Shown: in pieces, positions 1-8,963 of the stretch
Numbering within the stretch: the stretch's first letter is position 1
How the letters are laid out: each line of letters starts with the position of its first letter
Position numbers and translations under genes: made by a program
Notes under the pieces: generated by a model
Seen by the model: the letters and a program-made list of their open reading frames with translations, nothing else
The model's database searches: none
Told to the model about the DNA's origin: nothing
Source of the DNA: Bordetella parapertussis
GTDB taxonomy: Bacteria > Pseudomonadota > Gammaproteobacteria > Burkholderiales > Burkholderiaceae_C
Assembly (NCBI GenBank): GCA_943328885.2
Contig: CALQBT020000029.1
Coordinates: 1 to 12,742, forward strand
DNA: 12,742 nt
Direction: 5' to 3'

Positions 1-826
1 CGCCTTGCTTCATGTTTGGGGACTCTGCGTACTGCTCGACGGGCGCGTATCCTGGCTTGAGTATTACCGTCAAGGCTTGCGTCATGTCGCCGATGACGCG
101 CCGCGCAGCGCCGAAGTCCAGCAACAAGGGCTTGCCGGTGGCCGCGAGCAGGATCACGTTGTCAGGTGCGATGTCGCGGTGAAAACAGTTCTCGGCATGG
201 ATCACCGCCAAGGCCTCGGTCAACGGCGCCAGAATTGCCATCAGCCATGCTTCGTCGGGGGGCTCGCCGAGTTCGCGTAACTTATCCTTCAGCGTGATGC
301 CCTCGTAGAAGGGCATCACCATGTAGGCTGTGCCGTTGGCCTCCCAGAAGCGGTAGACCTTGACCAGCGAGGGGTGGTCGAACGAGGCTAGCAGTTTGGC
401 TTCGTTGACGAAGCTTTTCAGCCCCAAATCGAAGGTCTCGCGGTGGCGTGCTGACTTGACTTGAACCTGGCTGGCCCCGGTTCTTGCGGACAGCGCGGCA
501 GGCATGTATTCCTTGAGCGCCACTCGGCGCTCAAGGGAATGATCCCAGGCCAGGTAGACGATGCCGAAACCGCCTTCCCCAAGCACGCTGGTGAGCTCGA
601 ATTCGGTCAAATAGGTGCCCACGGGCAGGGCATTACCGCTGTCCCCTGCACTGGACGCCGCGCTGGATTCGCCTGTGGCATGCAGGTTGTGCAGCCCGGA
701 TACCGGCTCGCTGGCCGGAGGCAAAGGCTGGCCTGAGCGACTCGGGAGAATGACCGTGCGCTCATCGTCGTCGGAAGCTGGCAGGCGAATGACCGTCCGG
801 TCATTGTCGGGTGTCGAACTGGTCAT
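1..826 (-). CDS. Hanks-type Ser/Thr protein kinase, N-terminal part (truncated by window edge)
   Basis: Serine/threonine protein kinase, read on the minus strand from an ATG at 826; 275 codons are present and the C-terminal lobe runs off the left edge. Residues 1-70 are a low-complexity Ser/Asp/Pro-rich leader. The kinase domain starts near residue 71 with the glycine loop GEGGFG (83-88), the ATP lysine in VALKEY (K105), helix-C glutamate in NEAKLL (E142), catalytic loop HRDIAPDN (216-223), metal-binding DFG (237-239) and GYAPVEQY (259-266) in the activation segment. The lysine usual two residues after the catalytic Asp is alanine here, a variant I believe is common in this Burkholderiales kinase group. 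The leader holds two copies of a D-x-R-T-V-I motif (T11 and T24). No signal peptide or membrane segment is seen in the part present. No strong Shine-Dalgarno precedes 826, but no better in-frame start exists upstream. Substrate and role unknown. Confidence 0.9.
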   Translation of the reverse strand, partial: MTSSTPDNDRTVIRLPASDDDERTVILPSRSGQPLPPASEPVSGLHNLHATGESSAASSAGDSGNALPVGTYLTEFELTSVLGEGGFGIVYLAWDHSLERRVALKEYMPAALSARTGASQVQVKSARHRETFDLGLKSFVNEAKLLASFDHPSLVKVYRFWEANGTAYMVMPFYEGITLKDKLRELGEPPDEAWLMAILAPLTEALAVIHAENCFHRDIAPDNVILLAATGKPLLLDFGAARRVIGDMTQALTVILKPGYAPVEQYAESPNMKQG

Positions 827-1120
827 ATCTGGCGTAAATGCTCTCGGACCTTTGACTGCGGGATCTGTGCGGTTTGATATGTTTGATGGTCGTGCGGCCG
901 AAGTCGCGTCGTTCTCACCGTCGCTGCCAGGCAGCACAGGCTTTGAATGTCGACCGCGAAGCTGTCGGCCTGCAGGGTTTCAATCAAACATTTTCGGTCA
1001 ATTCAAGTGGCAGGAATCAAGCCTTGGTGGCCCACGAAGTCTGAGCCACTGAGCCGGTTGAGTCATGGCCCAGCGGTGGACGCCAGCTTTCTCCGGGCCG
1101 GCTGTTGATGAGTGTAGGGG
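827..1120. other. Intergenic region upstream of the kinase gene
   Basis: About 294 bp without a convincing gene. It must contain the kinase promoter (minus strand), but no good -35/-10 pair was found there. The only structure noticed is a 9-bp inverted repeat, ATGTTTGAT at 879-887 and ATCAAACAT at 983-991, with a second GTTTGAT-like copy just before the first. A plus-strand ORF crossing the region (615-1052) overlaps the kinase antisense and resembles no known protein. Confidence 0.5.
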
Positions 1121-1285
1121 TTAGGCTTGGGCGCTGATCAGCCCGAGCTTTTGTTGGACGGGGTCAGACCCGCTCAGGCCTTGGCCGGCGCTGTGGTCCA
1201 GGCTGAAGTCGCACGCTGCTCGTTCGAAGTGGCCGTTGTCCACCTGGCTGCGTGGCCCAGTCCTCAGCAGTTCTTCACCCGGCAT
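1121..1285 (-). CDS. Possible small ORF (54 aa) coupled to the phosphotransferase gene
   Basis: A 54-residue ORF on the minus strand whose ATG (1283-1285) lies inside the last codons of the phosphotransferase gene, giving an 11-bp overlap in another frame; it ends with TAA at 1121-1123. I do not recognise the product. It begins MPGEELL, contains one Cys (ACDFSLDHSAG) and ends LISAQA; no membrane segment or known motif is visible. About three quarters of codons end in G or C, like the neighbouring genes, and the overlap would allow translational coupling. No Shine-Dalgarno is seen before the ATG. It could equally be chance, or a vestige of a longer gene. Confidence 0.25.
   Translation of the reverse strand: MPGEELLRTGPRSQVDNGHFERAACDFSLDHSAGQGLSGSDPVQQKLGLISAQA
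1125..1148 (+). terminator. Terminator-like hairpin (plus strand)
   Basis: GCTTGGGC (1125-1132) and GCCCGAGC (1141-1148) pair over 8 bp with one G-T wobble around an 8-base loop, followed on the plus strand by TTTTGTT. The shape is that of a Rho-independent terminator, but no plus-strand gene ends here, and in the minus direction there is no T-tract. The core GCTGATCAGC (1133-1142) is itself a perfect palindrome, so an operator or chance is also possible. Confidence 0.25.
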
Positions 1286-2336
1286 GGCTGGCATCGGAGA
1301 CGAGCTGCCACGCCATACGCGCGCGCGTCTGCGCGTTTTGCTTGCGGCTCAGGCCGGCGGCCGCCGCGATGCCGTCGAGTGCCCGTTTGTAGGCACCCTG
1401 GGCGATCGCGGCCAGCTTGAACAGGTTGACGGCGAGGTAAAAATCCCAGTGCGGTATGGCGTCCAAGCCGCGCAGCTGGCAATAGCGGCGCACCTGCTGC
1501 GCCTCGTCGGGGATCCCCAAGCCGCGGTAGTCCGCCTCTTCCCAGCCGATGGGACGCTCGTACAGGTGGTAGACCAAGCAGTTGTAGGCCAGGTCGCAGT
1601 ACGGGTCGCCCAGCGTGCTGAGTTCCCAGTCCAGCACCGCCATCACCCGCGGCTCGACCGGGTGGATGATCAGGTTGCCCAGTCGGAAGTCGCCGTGCAT
1701 CAGCACCGCTGGCTGCGGTGGCGGCAGATGCGCCTGCAACCAGGCGGCCAGTTGTTCCATCTCAGGCAGCTCGTCGGTTTGCGCCGCACGGTACTGGCGC
1801 GTCCAGCGCTCCACCAAGCGGGCGAGGAAGTTATCGGGTTTGCCGAAGTCCGACAGGCCGACGGCTGCCGGATCCACCGCATGCAGGCGGGCCAGCGTCG
1901 AGATCATCGCCTCGGACACAGCCCCGCGCTCCTGCGCTGAGCAGCCGGGCATCGCAGGGTCGCTGAAGATGCGACCTTCCACCCGGTCCATCAGGAAGAA
2001 GCTCTGCCCCAGCACCGCCGGGTCTTCGCACAGGAAATGCGTCCTGGGCACCGGCACGTCGGTGCCGGCCAGTGCCCGCATCAGGCGGTATTCGCGGTCG
2101 ACCTGGTGCGCCGAGGGCAGCAACTGGCCAGCCGGGCGCTTGCGCAGCACATACTCGCAGCGTTCGCCGGCGGTCGTGCGCGTACTCAGCGCATAGGTTG
2201 GATTGGAATAACCTCCGGGAAACTGCCGCAGCTGAAGAAGTTGTTCATGAGCTTTTAAGTGGGTCGAAAGATAGCGATCAAGCGCTTGTTCGTCCAGCCG
2301 GTTTTGCGGCAGCACGTCGATCGTGTGGTTGAGCAT
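1275..2336 (-). CDS. APH/choline-kinase-fold phosphotransferase (ACAD10/11 N-domain-like)
   Basis: Predicted soluble small-molecule kinase of 353 residues, about the usual length for the family. The ATP-site lysine is probably K66 in EYVLRKRP. SAHQVDREYRLM (75-86) is typical of the ACAD10/11-like phosphotransferase group. The catalytic loop is LMHGDFRLGNL (212-222; D216 and N221) and the metal motif is VLDWELSTLGDP (234-245; D236). Related proteins phosphorylate hydroxyl groups; human ACAD10/11 kinase domains phosphorylate 4-hydroxyacyl-CoA, and bacterial homologues often sit beside acyl-CoA dehydrogenases. Here the gene follows the second NitT/TauT permease by 23 bp and is clearly in the importer operon, with no acyl-CoA dehydrogenase in view, so it may phosphorylate the imported substrate. 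The ATG at 2336 (MLNHTID) was chosen because the in-frame extension upstream merely overlaps permease 2. The substrate is unknown; a choline- or thiamine-kinase-like role cannot be excluded. Confidence 0.88.
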   Translation of the reverse strand: MLNHTIDVLPQNRLDEQALDRYLSTHLKAHEQLLQLRQFPGGYSNPTYALSTRTTAGERCEYVLRKRPAGQLLPSAHQVDREYRLMRALAGTDVPVPRTHFLCEDPAVLGQSFFLMDRVEGRIFSDPAMPGCSAQERGAVSEAMISTLARLHAVDPAAVGLSDFGKPDNFLARLVERWTRQYRAAQTDELPEMEQLAAWLQAHLPPPQPAVLMHGDFRLGNLIIHPVEPRVMAVLDWELSTLGDPYCDLAYNCLVYHLYERPIGWEEADYRGLGIPDEAQQVRRYCQLRGLDAIPHWDFYLAVNLFKLAAIAQGAYKRALDGIAAAAGLSRKQNAQTRARMAWQLVSDASHAG

Positions 2337-2359
2337 CGGGTGGCGGGCTTTCTTCTCGT

Positions 2360-3118
2360 TCAGGGCCGGCGCCAAAACACCAGCCGGCGCTGCAGCAGTT
2401 GCACCGCCAAGCCTGCGGCCACGCCGATCGCGCACAGCACCAGGATGGCAGCGAACATCATCGACACGTCCAGTTCCAGCGAGCGCGCCTTGATCACATA
2501 GCCCAGACCCTCGGTGGCGGCGATGAACTCCGACACCACCACGCCGATCAGGCTGAAGACGACGGCCACCTGCAGCGCGGCGAACAGGTAAGGTGCGGCC
2601 GCCGGGATGCGCAGGTTCCACAGCGTGTGCAGCGGGGATGCGGCGCAGGCGCGGTACAGGTCGAGGTGCGCAGCGTCAACTGCGCGCAGCCCAGCCACTG
2701 CTGCCAGAAAGGCCGGAAAAAAGGTCAGCATCGCTGCGGTGAAGACCTTGGACGCGATGCCGAAGCCGAGGTAGGCGACCACCAGCGGCGCCAACGCAAC
2801 CTTAGGGATCGACTGCATCGCGGTGACCACCGGCAACACGAACATCTCCAGCAGCGGCACCAGCACCACCAGCGCGCCCGCGGCAACGCCAAGGCTGACC
2901 CCAATGGTCAGGCCAAGCATGGCGGCCTGGCCCGTGGCCAGGATGTGGGCGTGCAGCGTGCCTGCGATCAGACCCGCGTGCAGCGCGCCCGCCACATCGT
3001 GTGGTGAAGGCAGCACGGATTTGTCGAGTCCGCCCGGCCTTGTCACCGCCCACCACCACAGCGTCAGGAGGGTCAGCGTCGACAGCGAGCCAGCGGCGGT
3101 CTTGAGGCGGTCTTTCAT
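2360..3118 (-). CDS. NitT/TauT (SsuC/TauC-like) ABC importer permease 2
   Basis: Inner-membrane permease of 252 residues, the usual size for the SsuC/TauC family. It opens with MKDRLKTAAG and a first membrane segment (LTLLTLWWWAV), followed by about five more hydrophobic segments. The signature QSIPKVALAPL and the EAA-type loop (GLRAVD, then LDLYRACAASPLHTLWNLRI), which docks on the ATPase, are both present; the C-terminus is LLQRRLVFWRRP. Its ATG overlaps the stop of permease 1 (ATGA, 3115-3118), indicating translational coupling. It is clearly paralogous to permease 1: both share QSIPKVALAPL, GLRAVD, DLYR and a [LV]FW[RQ]R tail. The importer therefore probably uses a heterodimeric membrane core rather than the homodimer of TauC or SsuC. 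Long in-frame extensions upstream were rejected because they run through permease 1. Confidence 0.92.
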   Translation of the reverse strand: MKDRLKTAAGSLSTLTLLTLWWWAVTRPGGLDKSVLPSPHDVAGALHAGLIAGTLHAHILATGQAAMLGLTIGVSLGVAAGALVVLVPLLEMFVLPVVTAMQSIPKVALAPLVVAYLGFGIASKVFTAAMLTFFPAFLAAVAGLRAVDAAHLDLYRACAASPLHTLWNLRIPAAAPYLFAALQVAVVFSLIGVVVSEFIAATEGLGYVIKARSLELDVSMMFAAILVLCAIGVAAGLAVQLLQRRLVFWRRP

Positions 3119-3903
3119 GCTGTGGCCTGCACCGCAGCGGGGTCGCGCTGCCAGAACAAGAGCTTGCGCCGCAGCCAACGCAAGGCCGCGCTGGCCGTGA
3201 CGCCGATGGCCGCTAGCACCGCCACGGCACCGAACACGGTCGCCATGTCCAGGGTGGCGGACGCCGCCTGGATGCGCACGCCCAGCCCCCGTTCGCCAGC
3301 CACCAGTTCCATCACCACCGCAGCCAGCAGCGCGAACACCACCGAGATTTCCAGCCCCACGAAGACCTGCGGTGCTGCCGACGGCAGCCTCACCGACCAG
3401 AGGATGCGCAACTCGCCCGCGCCGCTGACGCGGTACAGGTCGACCAGGTTTTGATCGACCGCGCGCAAGCCGGTCAAGCTGTTGACGAAGATCGGATAGA
3501 TGCAGGCCAGTGCCACCAGCGCCACGCTGCTTTGCATGCCGAAGCCAACCCACAGGTAGAGCAGCGGCGCGAGCGCCACCTTCGGGATGGACTGGAAGGC
3601 CATCAGCGGCACCAACAGCATGCGCTCCAAGGGGCGGCACATCGCCATGGCCGCAGCCAGACCGAAGGCCAGCAGCGCGCCGATGAGGTAGCCGAGGACG
3701 GCCGCGCTCAGCGTGGCGAGCGCATCGCCCTGGATCTCGCCCGAGCGCAGTCCCGTTGCCAGCCCTTGCAGGGTGATCCAGGGGTCGGGCAGCAGCATCG
3801 CCGGCGCACCGAACACTCGCGTGGCGAGCCACCATGCCAGCAGCAGCAGCCCCAAGGTGATGAAAGGTGCCAGCGCCGGCAGCCAGCGCCGCGGCCCGCT
3901 CAC
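3115..3903 (-). CDS. NitT/TauT (SsuC/TauC-like) ABC importer permease 1
   Basis: Inner-membrane permease of 262 residues, starting at a GTG (3901-3903) that overlaps the ATPase stop as GTGA; a GGAG sits five bases before it. The first membrane segment is LAPFITLGLLLLAWWLA, followed by a periplasmic stretch (MLLPDPWITLQGL) typical of the family, then QSIPKVALAPLLYLWVGFG and the EAA loop (LTGLRAVDQNLVDLYRVSG, then LRILWSVRLP). The tail is LLFWQRDPAAVQATA. Together with permease 2 and the ATPase it should form the translocation unit for the substrate delivered by the periplasmic protein encoded upstream. The family carries sulfonates, taurine, nitrate, pyrimidine precursors and others, so sequence alone does not give the substrate. 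Confidence 0.92.
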   Translation of the reverse strand: MSGPRRWLPALAPFITLGLLLLAWWLATRVFGAPAMLLPDPWITLQGLATGLRSGEIQGDALATLSAAVLGYLIGALLAFGLAAAMAMCRPLERMLLVPLMAFQSIPKVALAPLLYLWVGFGMQSSVALVALACIYPIFVNSLTGLRAVDQNLVDLYRVSGAGELRILWSVRLPSAAPQVFVGLEISVVFALLAAVVMELVAGERGLGVRIQAASATLDMATVFGAVAVLAAIGVTASAALRWLRRKLLFWQRDPAAVQATA

Positions 3904-4691
3904 GCCGGCTCCATGCGCGCGAAGACTTGGCGCAGTTCGTTGGTCAGCGCAGCAAAGCGCGGTGAACCCATGGTCTCGATGTTTCGAGGCCGCGGTAGAT
4001 CGATCTCCAGTGTCTGCACCACCCGACCAGGGCGCGGCGACATCACCACGACCCGATCGGACAGGAACACGGCCTCAGGGATCGAATGGGTGATGAACAG
4101 CACCGATTTGCCGGTGCCGCGCCAGATTCGCTGCAATTCCACCATCATGTTTTCGCGCGTCATCGCGTCGAGCGCGGCGAAAGGCTCGTCCATCAGCAGC
4201 AGCGCCGGGTCGTGCACCAGCGCGCGCGCGATGCCCACCCGCTGTTGCATGCCGCCCGACAACTCGTGCGGGTAGTGGCTGGCGAAGGCCTCCAGCTTGA
4301 CCATGCGCAGCAGGTCGAGTGCTCGCCGGCGCGCGACGCCAACATCTGCGCCGCGAGCGCGCACCGGCACCAGCACGTTGTCCAGCACGTTCTTCCACGG
4401 CAACAGCGTCGGCTGCTGGAACACGATACCGACTTCGGGTCGCGGCCCTTCGATGGGCCGTCCGGCCAAGGCGATGCTGCCGCCGCTGGGACGCAGCAGG
4501 CCGCAGGCCAACTTCAGCAGCGTCGACTTGCCGCAGCCCGAGGGGCCCAGCACCGAGACGAAAGCGCCTGGCTCGACATCGAAGTCGAGTTGCAGCAGGG
4601 CTTGCACGGGCCCCCGGCTGGAGGCATAGGCCAGGTCGAGCTTGCGTATCGACAGCGCAGCCTGTGCGGAGCCCTCAGATGCCTGCTGCAT
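3900..4691 (-). CDS. NitT/TauT (SsuB/TauB-like) ABC importer ATPase
   Basis: Cytoplasmic ATPase of 263 residues from the ATG at 4691 (a TTG one codon upstream is possible). Walker A GPSGCGKST (49-57), Q-loop VFQQPTLLPW, ABC signature LSGGMQQR (144-151), Walker B LLLMDEP with catalytic E169, and the switch histidine in FITHSIPEA (H202) are all intact, so it should be active. The PTLLPW after the Q-loop and MSPRPGRV near the C-terminus are typical of the NitT/TauT branch. It starts 7 bp after the stop of the binding-protein gene with GAGG five bases before the ATG, and its stop overlaps permease 1. It powers uptake through permeases 1 and 2. Confidence 0.95.
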   Translation of the reverse strand: MQQASEGSAQAALSIRKLDLAYASSRGPVQALLQLDFDVEPGAFVSVLGPSGCGKSTLLKLACGLLRPSGGSIALAGRPIEGPRPEVGIVFQQPTLLPWKNVLDNVLVPVRARGADVGVARRRALDLLRMVKLEAFASHYPHELSGGMQQRVGIARALVHDPALLLMDEPFAALDAMTRENMMVELQRIWRGTGKSVLFITHSIPEAVFLSDRVVVMSPRPGRVVQTLEIDLPRPRNIETMGSPRFAALTNELRQVFARMEPA

Positions 4692-4698
4692 CAAAGCC

Positions 4699-5757
4699 TC
4701 AGCGCGCCTTGCGCTGGATGATCAGCGCATCGAACTTGTTGTACTCTGGAACGAACTGGTTGGTGAACACGTCGTTGGCCGTCACGCCAGCGCCGGCCAC
4801 GATGGTGCCCGCTTGCTCCAGCACCTTGACGTAGGTGTCGACCACCGAGGGCTCGAATGCGCCGTAGTTCGGGTTGCGTTTGAGTGCGTACTCGATCGCG
4901 CTGTAGTTGGCCTGCAGCACGGCCACCGCACCCTGGATCCACTCGGCTTCCTTCTCGGCAACGGGCTTGCTGGTGGGGTCGAATTGCCAGAAGGCGCGCG
5001 CGCACTTCTCGGGCGCCGCAGAGCAAGCGACCGATGATTTGGCGATCGCACGACCCATGCCCGCGACCAACTGTGGTCGCTCGCGGATCGTGTCGACATG
5101 CGCCATCATCGCCGACGAGAAGATCGGTCGCAGCTTGTCGGAGTGCGGCACGCGGCGGATCGCCAAGCCCGAGAGCGCCATCTTGGCGTCCTCGGTGGCC
5201 CACAGGTTCAGCGCGTCAACTTTGCCCTCCTGCAATTGCTTCCAGGCGGCGGGGCCGCTGCCCACCGGCACCAGGCTCACGTCCTTCGGCACCGTCAGGC
5301 CATGCTCGTGCAACTGGGCGCGCGTCATCATCAGGTTGCCGGCGGCCATGCTGACCACGCCGACGCGCTTGCCTTTGAGGTCAGCCCAGGTCTTGATCGG
5401 ACTGTCGGCGCGCACCGCGACGTCGTAGACCGTCGAGGCCAGGTAGTTGTAGACGAAGCGCACCGGCACCGGTGTTTTCTTGGCGGCATTGGCGATCACC
5501 AGCGACGACTCGCCCAGAGCGAACAGCAAGGACTTGTTGGCCAACTGCGGCACCACGACCGCGCTGCCGCCGGTGAAGCCGGCGAGTTGAAGGTCAATGC
5601 CTTCCTCAGCAAAAAATCCTAGCTCTTTGCCGTAGAGCAGGTCGCTGTATTGCGAACCGACCGTGGTTGGAATTGCCAGTACGATTTTTTCGGTGGCTTG
5701 GGCGGGTAGAGCAAGCACCAAGCCGGCGGCCAGCAAGAGGTGGCGCATTGCTTTCAA
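4699..5757 (-). CDS. Periplasmic substrate-binding protein, NMT1/SsuA/TauA-like
   Basis: Solute-binding protein of 352 residues for the NitT/TauT importer encoded downstream. The start is placed at TTG (5755-5757): AGGAGA lies seven bases before it, whereas the ATG three codons later is 16 bases away. The N-terminus (M/L)KAMRHLLLAAGLVLALPAQA is a Sec signal peptide with likely cleavage after AQA, leaving TEKIVLAIP. Following segments fit the NMT1/THI5-like fold: YGKELGFFAEEGIDLQL, a Gly/Ser-rich ligand loop (FTGGSAVV), WADLKGKRVGV and LQEGKVDALNLW. Mature-region cysteines (SVACSAAPEKCARAFW) may form a disulfide. It is the first gene of the operon, 201 bp behind the MocR gene. Aliphatic sulfonates or taurine are candidates by family and by the TauR-like regulator nearby, but thiamine-precursor or other ligands are possible. 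Confidence 0.9.
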   Translation of the reverse strand: MKAMRHLLLAAGLVLALPAQATEKIVLAIPTTVGSQYSDLLYGKELGFFAEEGIDLQLAGFTGGSAVVVPQLANKSLLFALGESSLVIANAAKKTPVPVRFVYNYLASTVYDVAVRADSPIKTWADLKGKRVGVVSMAAGNLMMTRAQLHEHGLTVPKDVSLVPVGSGPAAWKQLQEGKVDALNLWATEDAKMALSGLAIRRVPHSDKLRPIFSSAMMAHVDTIRERPQLVAGMGRAIAKSSVACSAAPEKCARAFWQFDPTSKPVAEKEAEWIQGAVAVLQANYSAIEYALKRNPNYGAFEPSVVDTYVKVLEQAGTIVAGAGVTANDVFTNQFVPEYNKFDALIIQRKAR

Positions 5758-5764
5758 TTTTTTG

Positions 5765-5770
5765 TCTCCT
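5765..5770 (-). promoter_or_regulatory. Ribosome binding site deciding a TTG start
   Basis: AGGAGA on the minus strand, seven bases before TTG (5755-5757) and 16 bases before the first ATG (5746-5748). The spacing favours the TTG as the true start of the binding-protein gene and adds a lysine to the signal peptide's basic region. Confidence 0.65.
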
Positions 5771-5796
5771 GTGGGGGCTGCGAGGCGGTCGATGAC

Positions 5797-5814
5797 CTGC
5801 AGCCATGGTTGCAG
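5797..5814. repeat. Imperfect 18-bp palindrome before the importer operon
   Basis: CTGCAGCCATGGTTGCAG is palindromic in eight of nine base pairs (one G/T mismatch). It lies about 40 bp upstream of the binding-protein start, where an operator or an mRNA leader hairpin could sit. Chance is possible because the region is GC-rich and the element contains restriction-site-like hexamers. Confidence 0.3.
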
Positions 5815-5942
5815 CAATGGGTCCGCAGGGGATCGTCCATTCCGACGAAATTGAGCGTGACCTGTGGCGGCGAGCACAGCCCGACAGCGGGCGCGCTGCG
5901 ATGCCTGGCGTTGTCATTGTGGGGCATGTTGTCCGCGTCTCT

Positions 5943-5958
5943 TCGACAGGCCTGTCGA
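5943..5958. repeat. Perfect 16-bp palindrome between the MocR gene and the importer operon
   Basis: TCGACAGGCCTGTCGA is perfectly self-complementary and begins directly after the stop codon of the MocR gene (5959-5961). It is followed by no T-tract in either direction, and as a hairpin has only six stem pairs around GGCC, so it is not a classical terminator. It is a candidate operator for the importer operon or a weak 3'-end structure for the regulator mRNA. Confidence 0.45.
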
Positions 5959-8947
<2,989 letters not shown>

Positions 8948-8963
8948 AGCGAAGGGCCTGCAC

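Noticed and set aside
1236..1940. Plus-strand ORF (234 codons) opposite the phosphotransferase
   Set aside because: Antisense shadow; the minus strand carries the conserved HGD and LDWE motifs.
5758..5877. Longer binding-protein start at 5877
   Set aside because: The extra residues are not signal-like, and the strong AGGAGA site followed by a good signal peptide marks the start at 5757.
5758..5958. TPP riboswitch before the NMT1-like binding protein (thiamine-precursor transport)
   Set aside because: No CTGAGA or ACCTGAT-type conserved core is present in the 201-bp gap on the minus strand.
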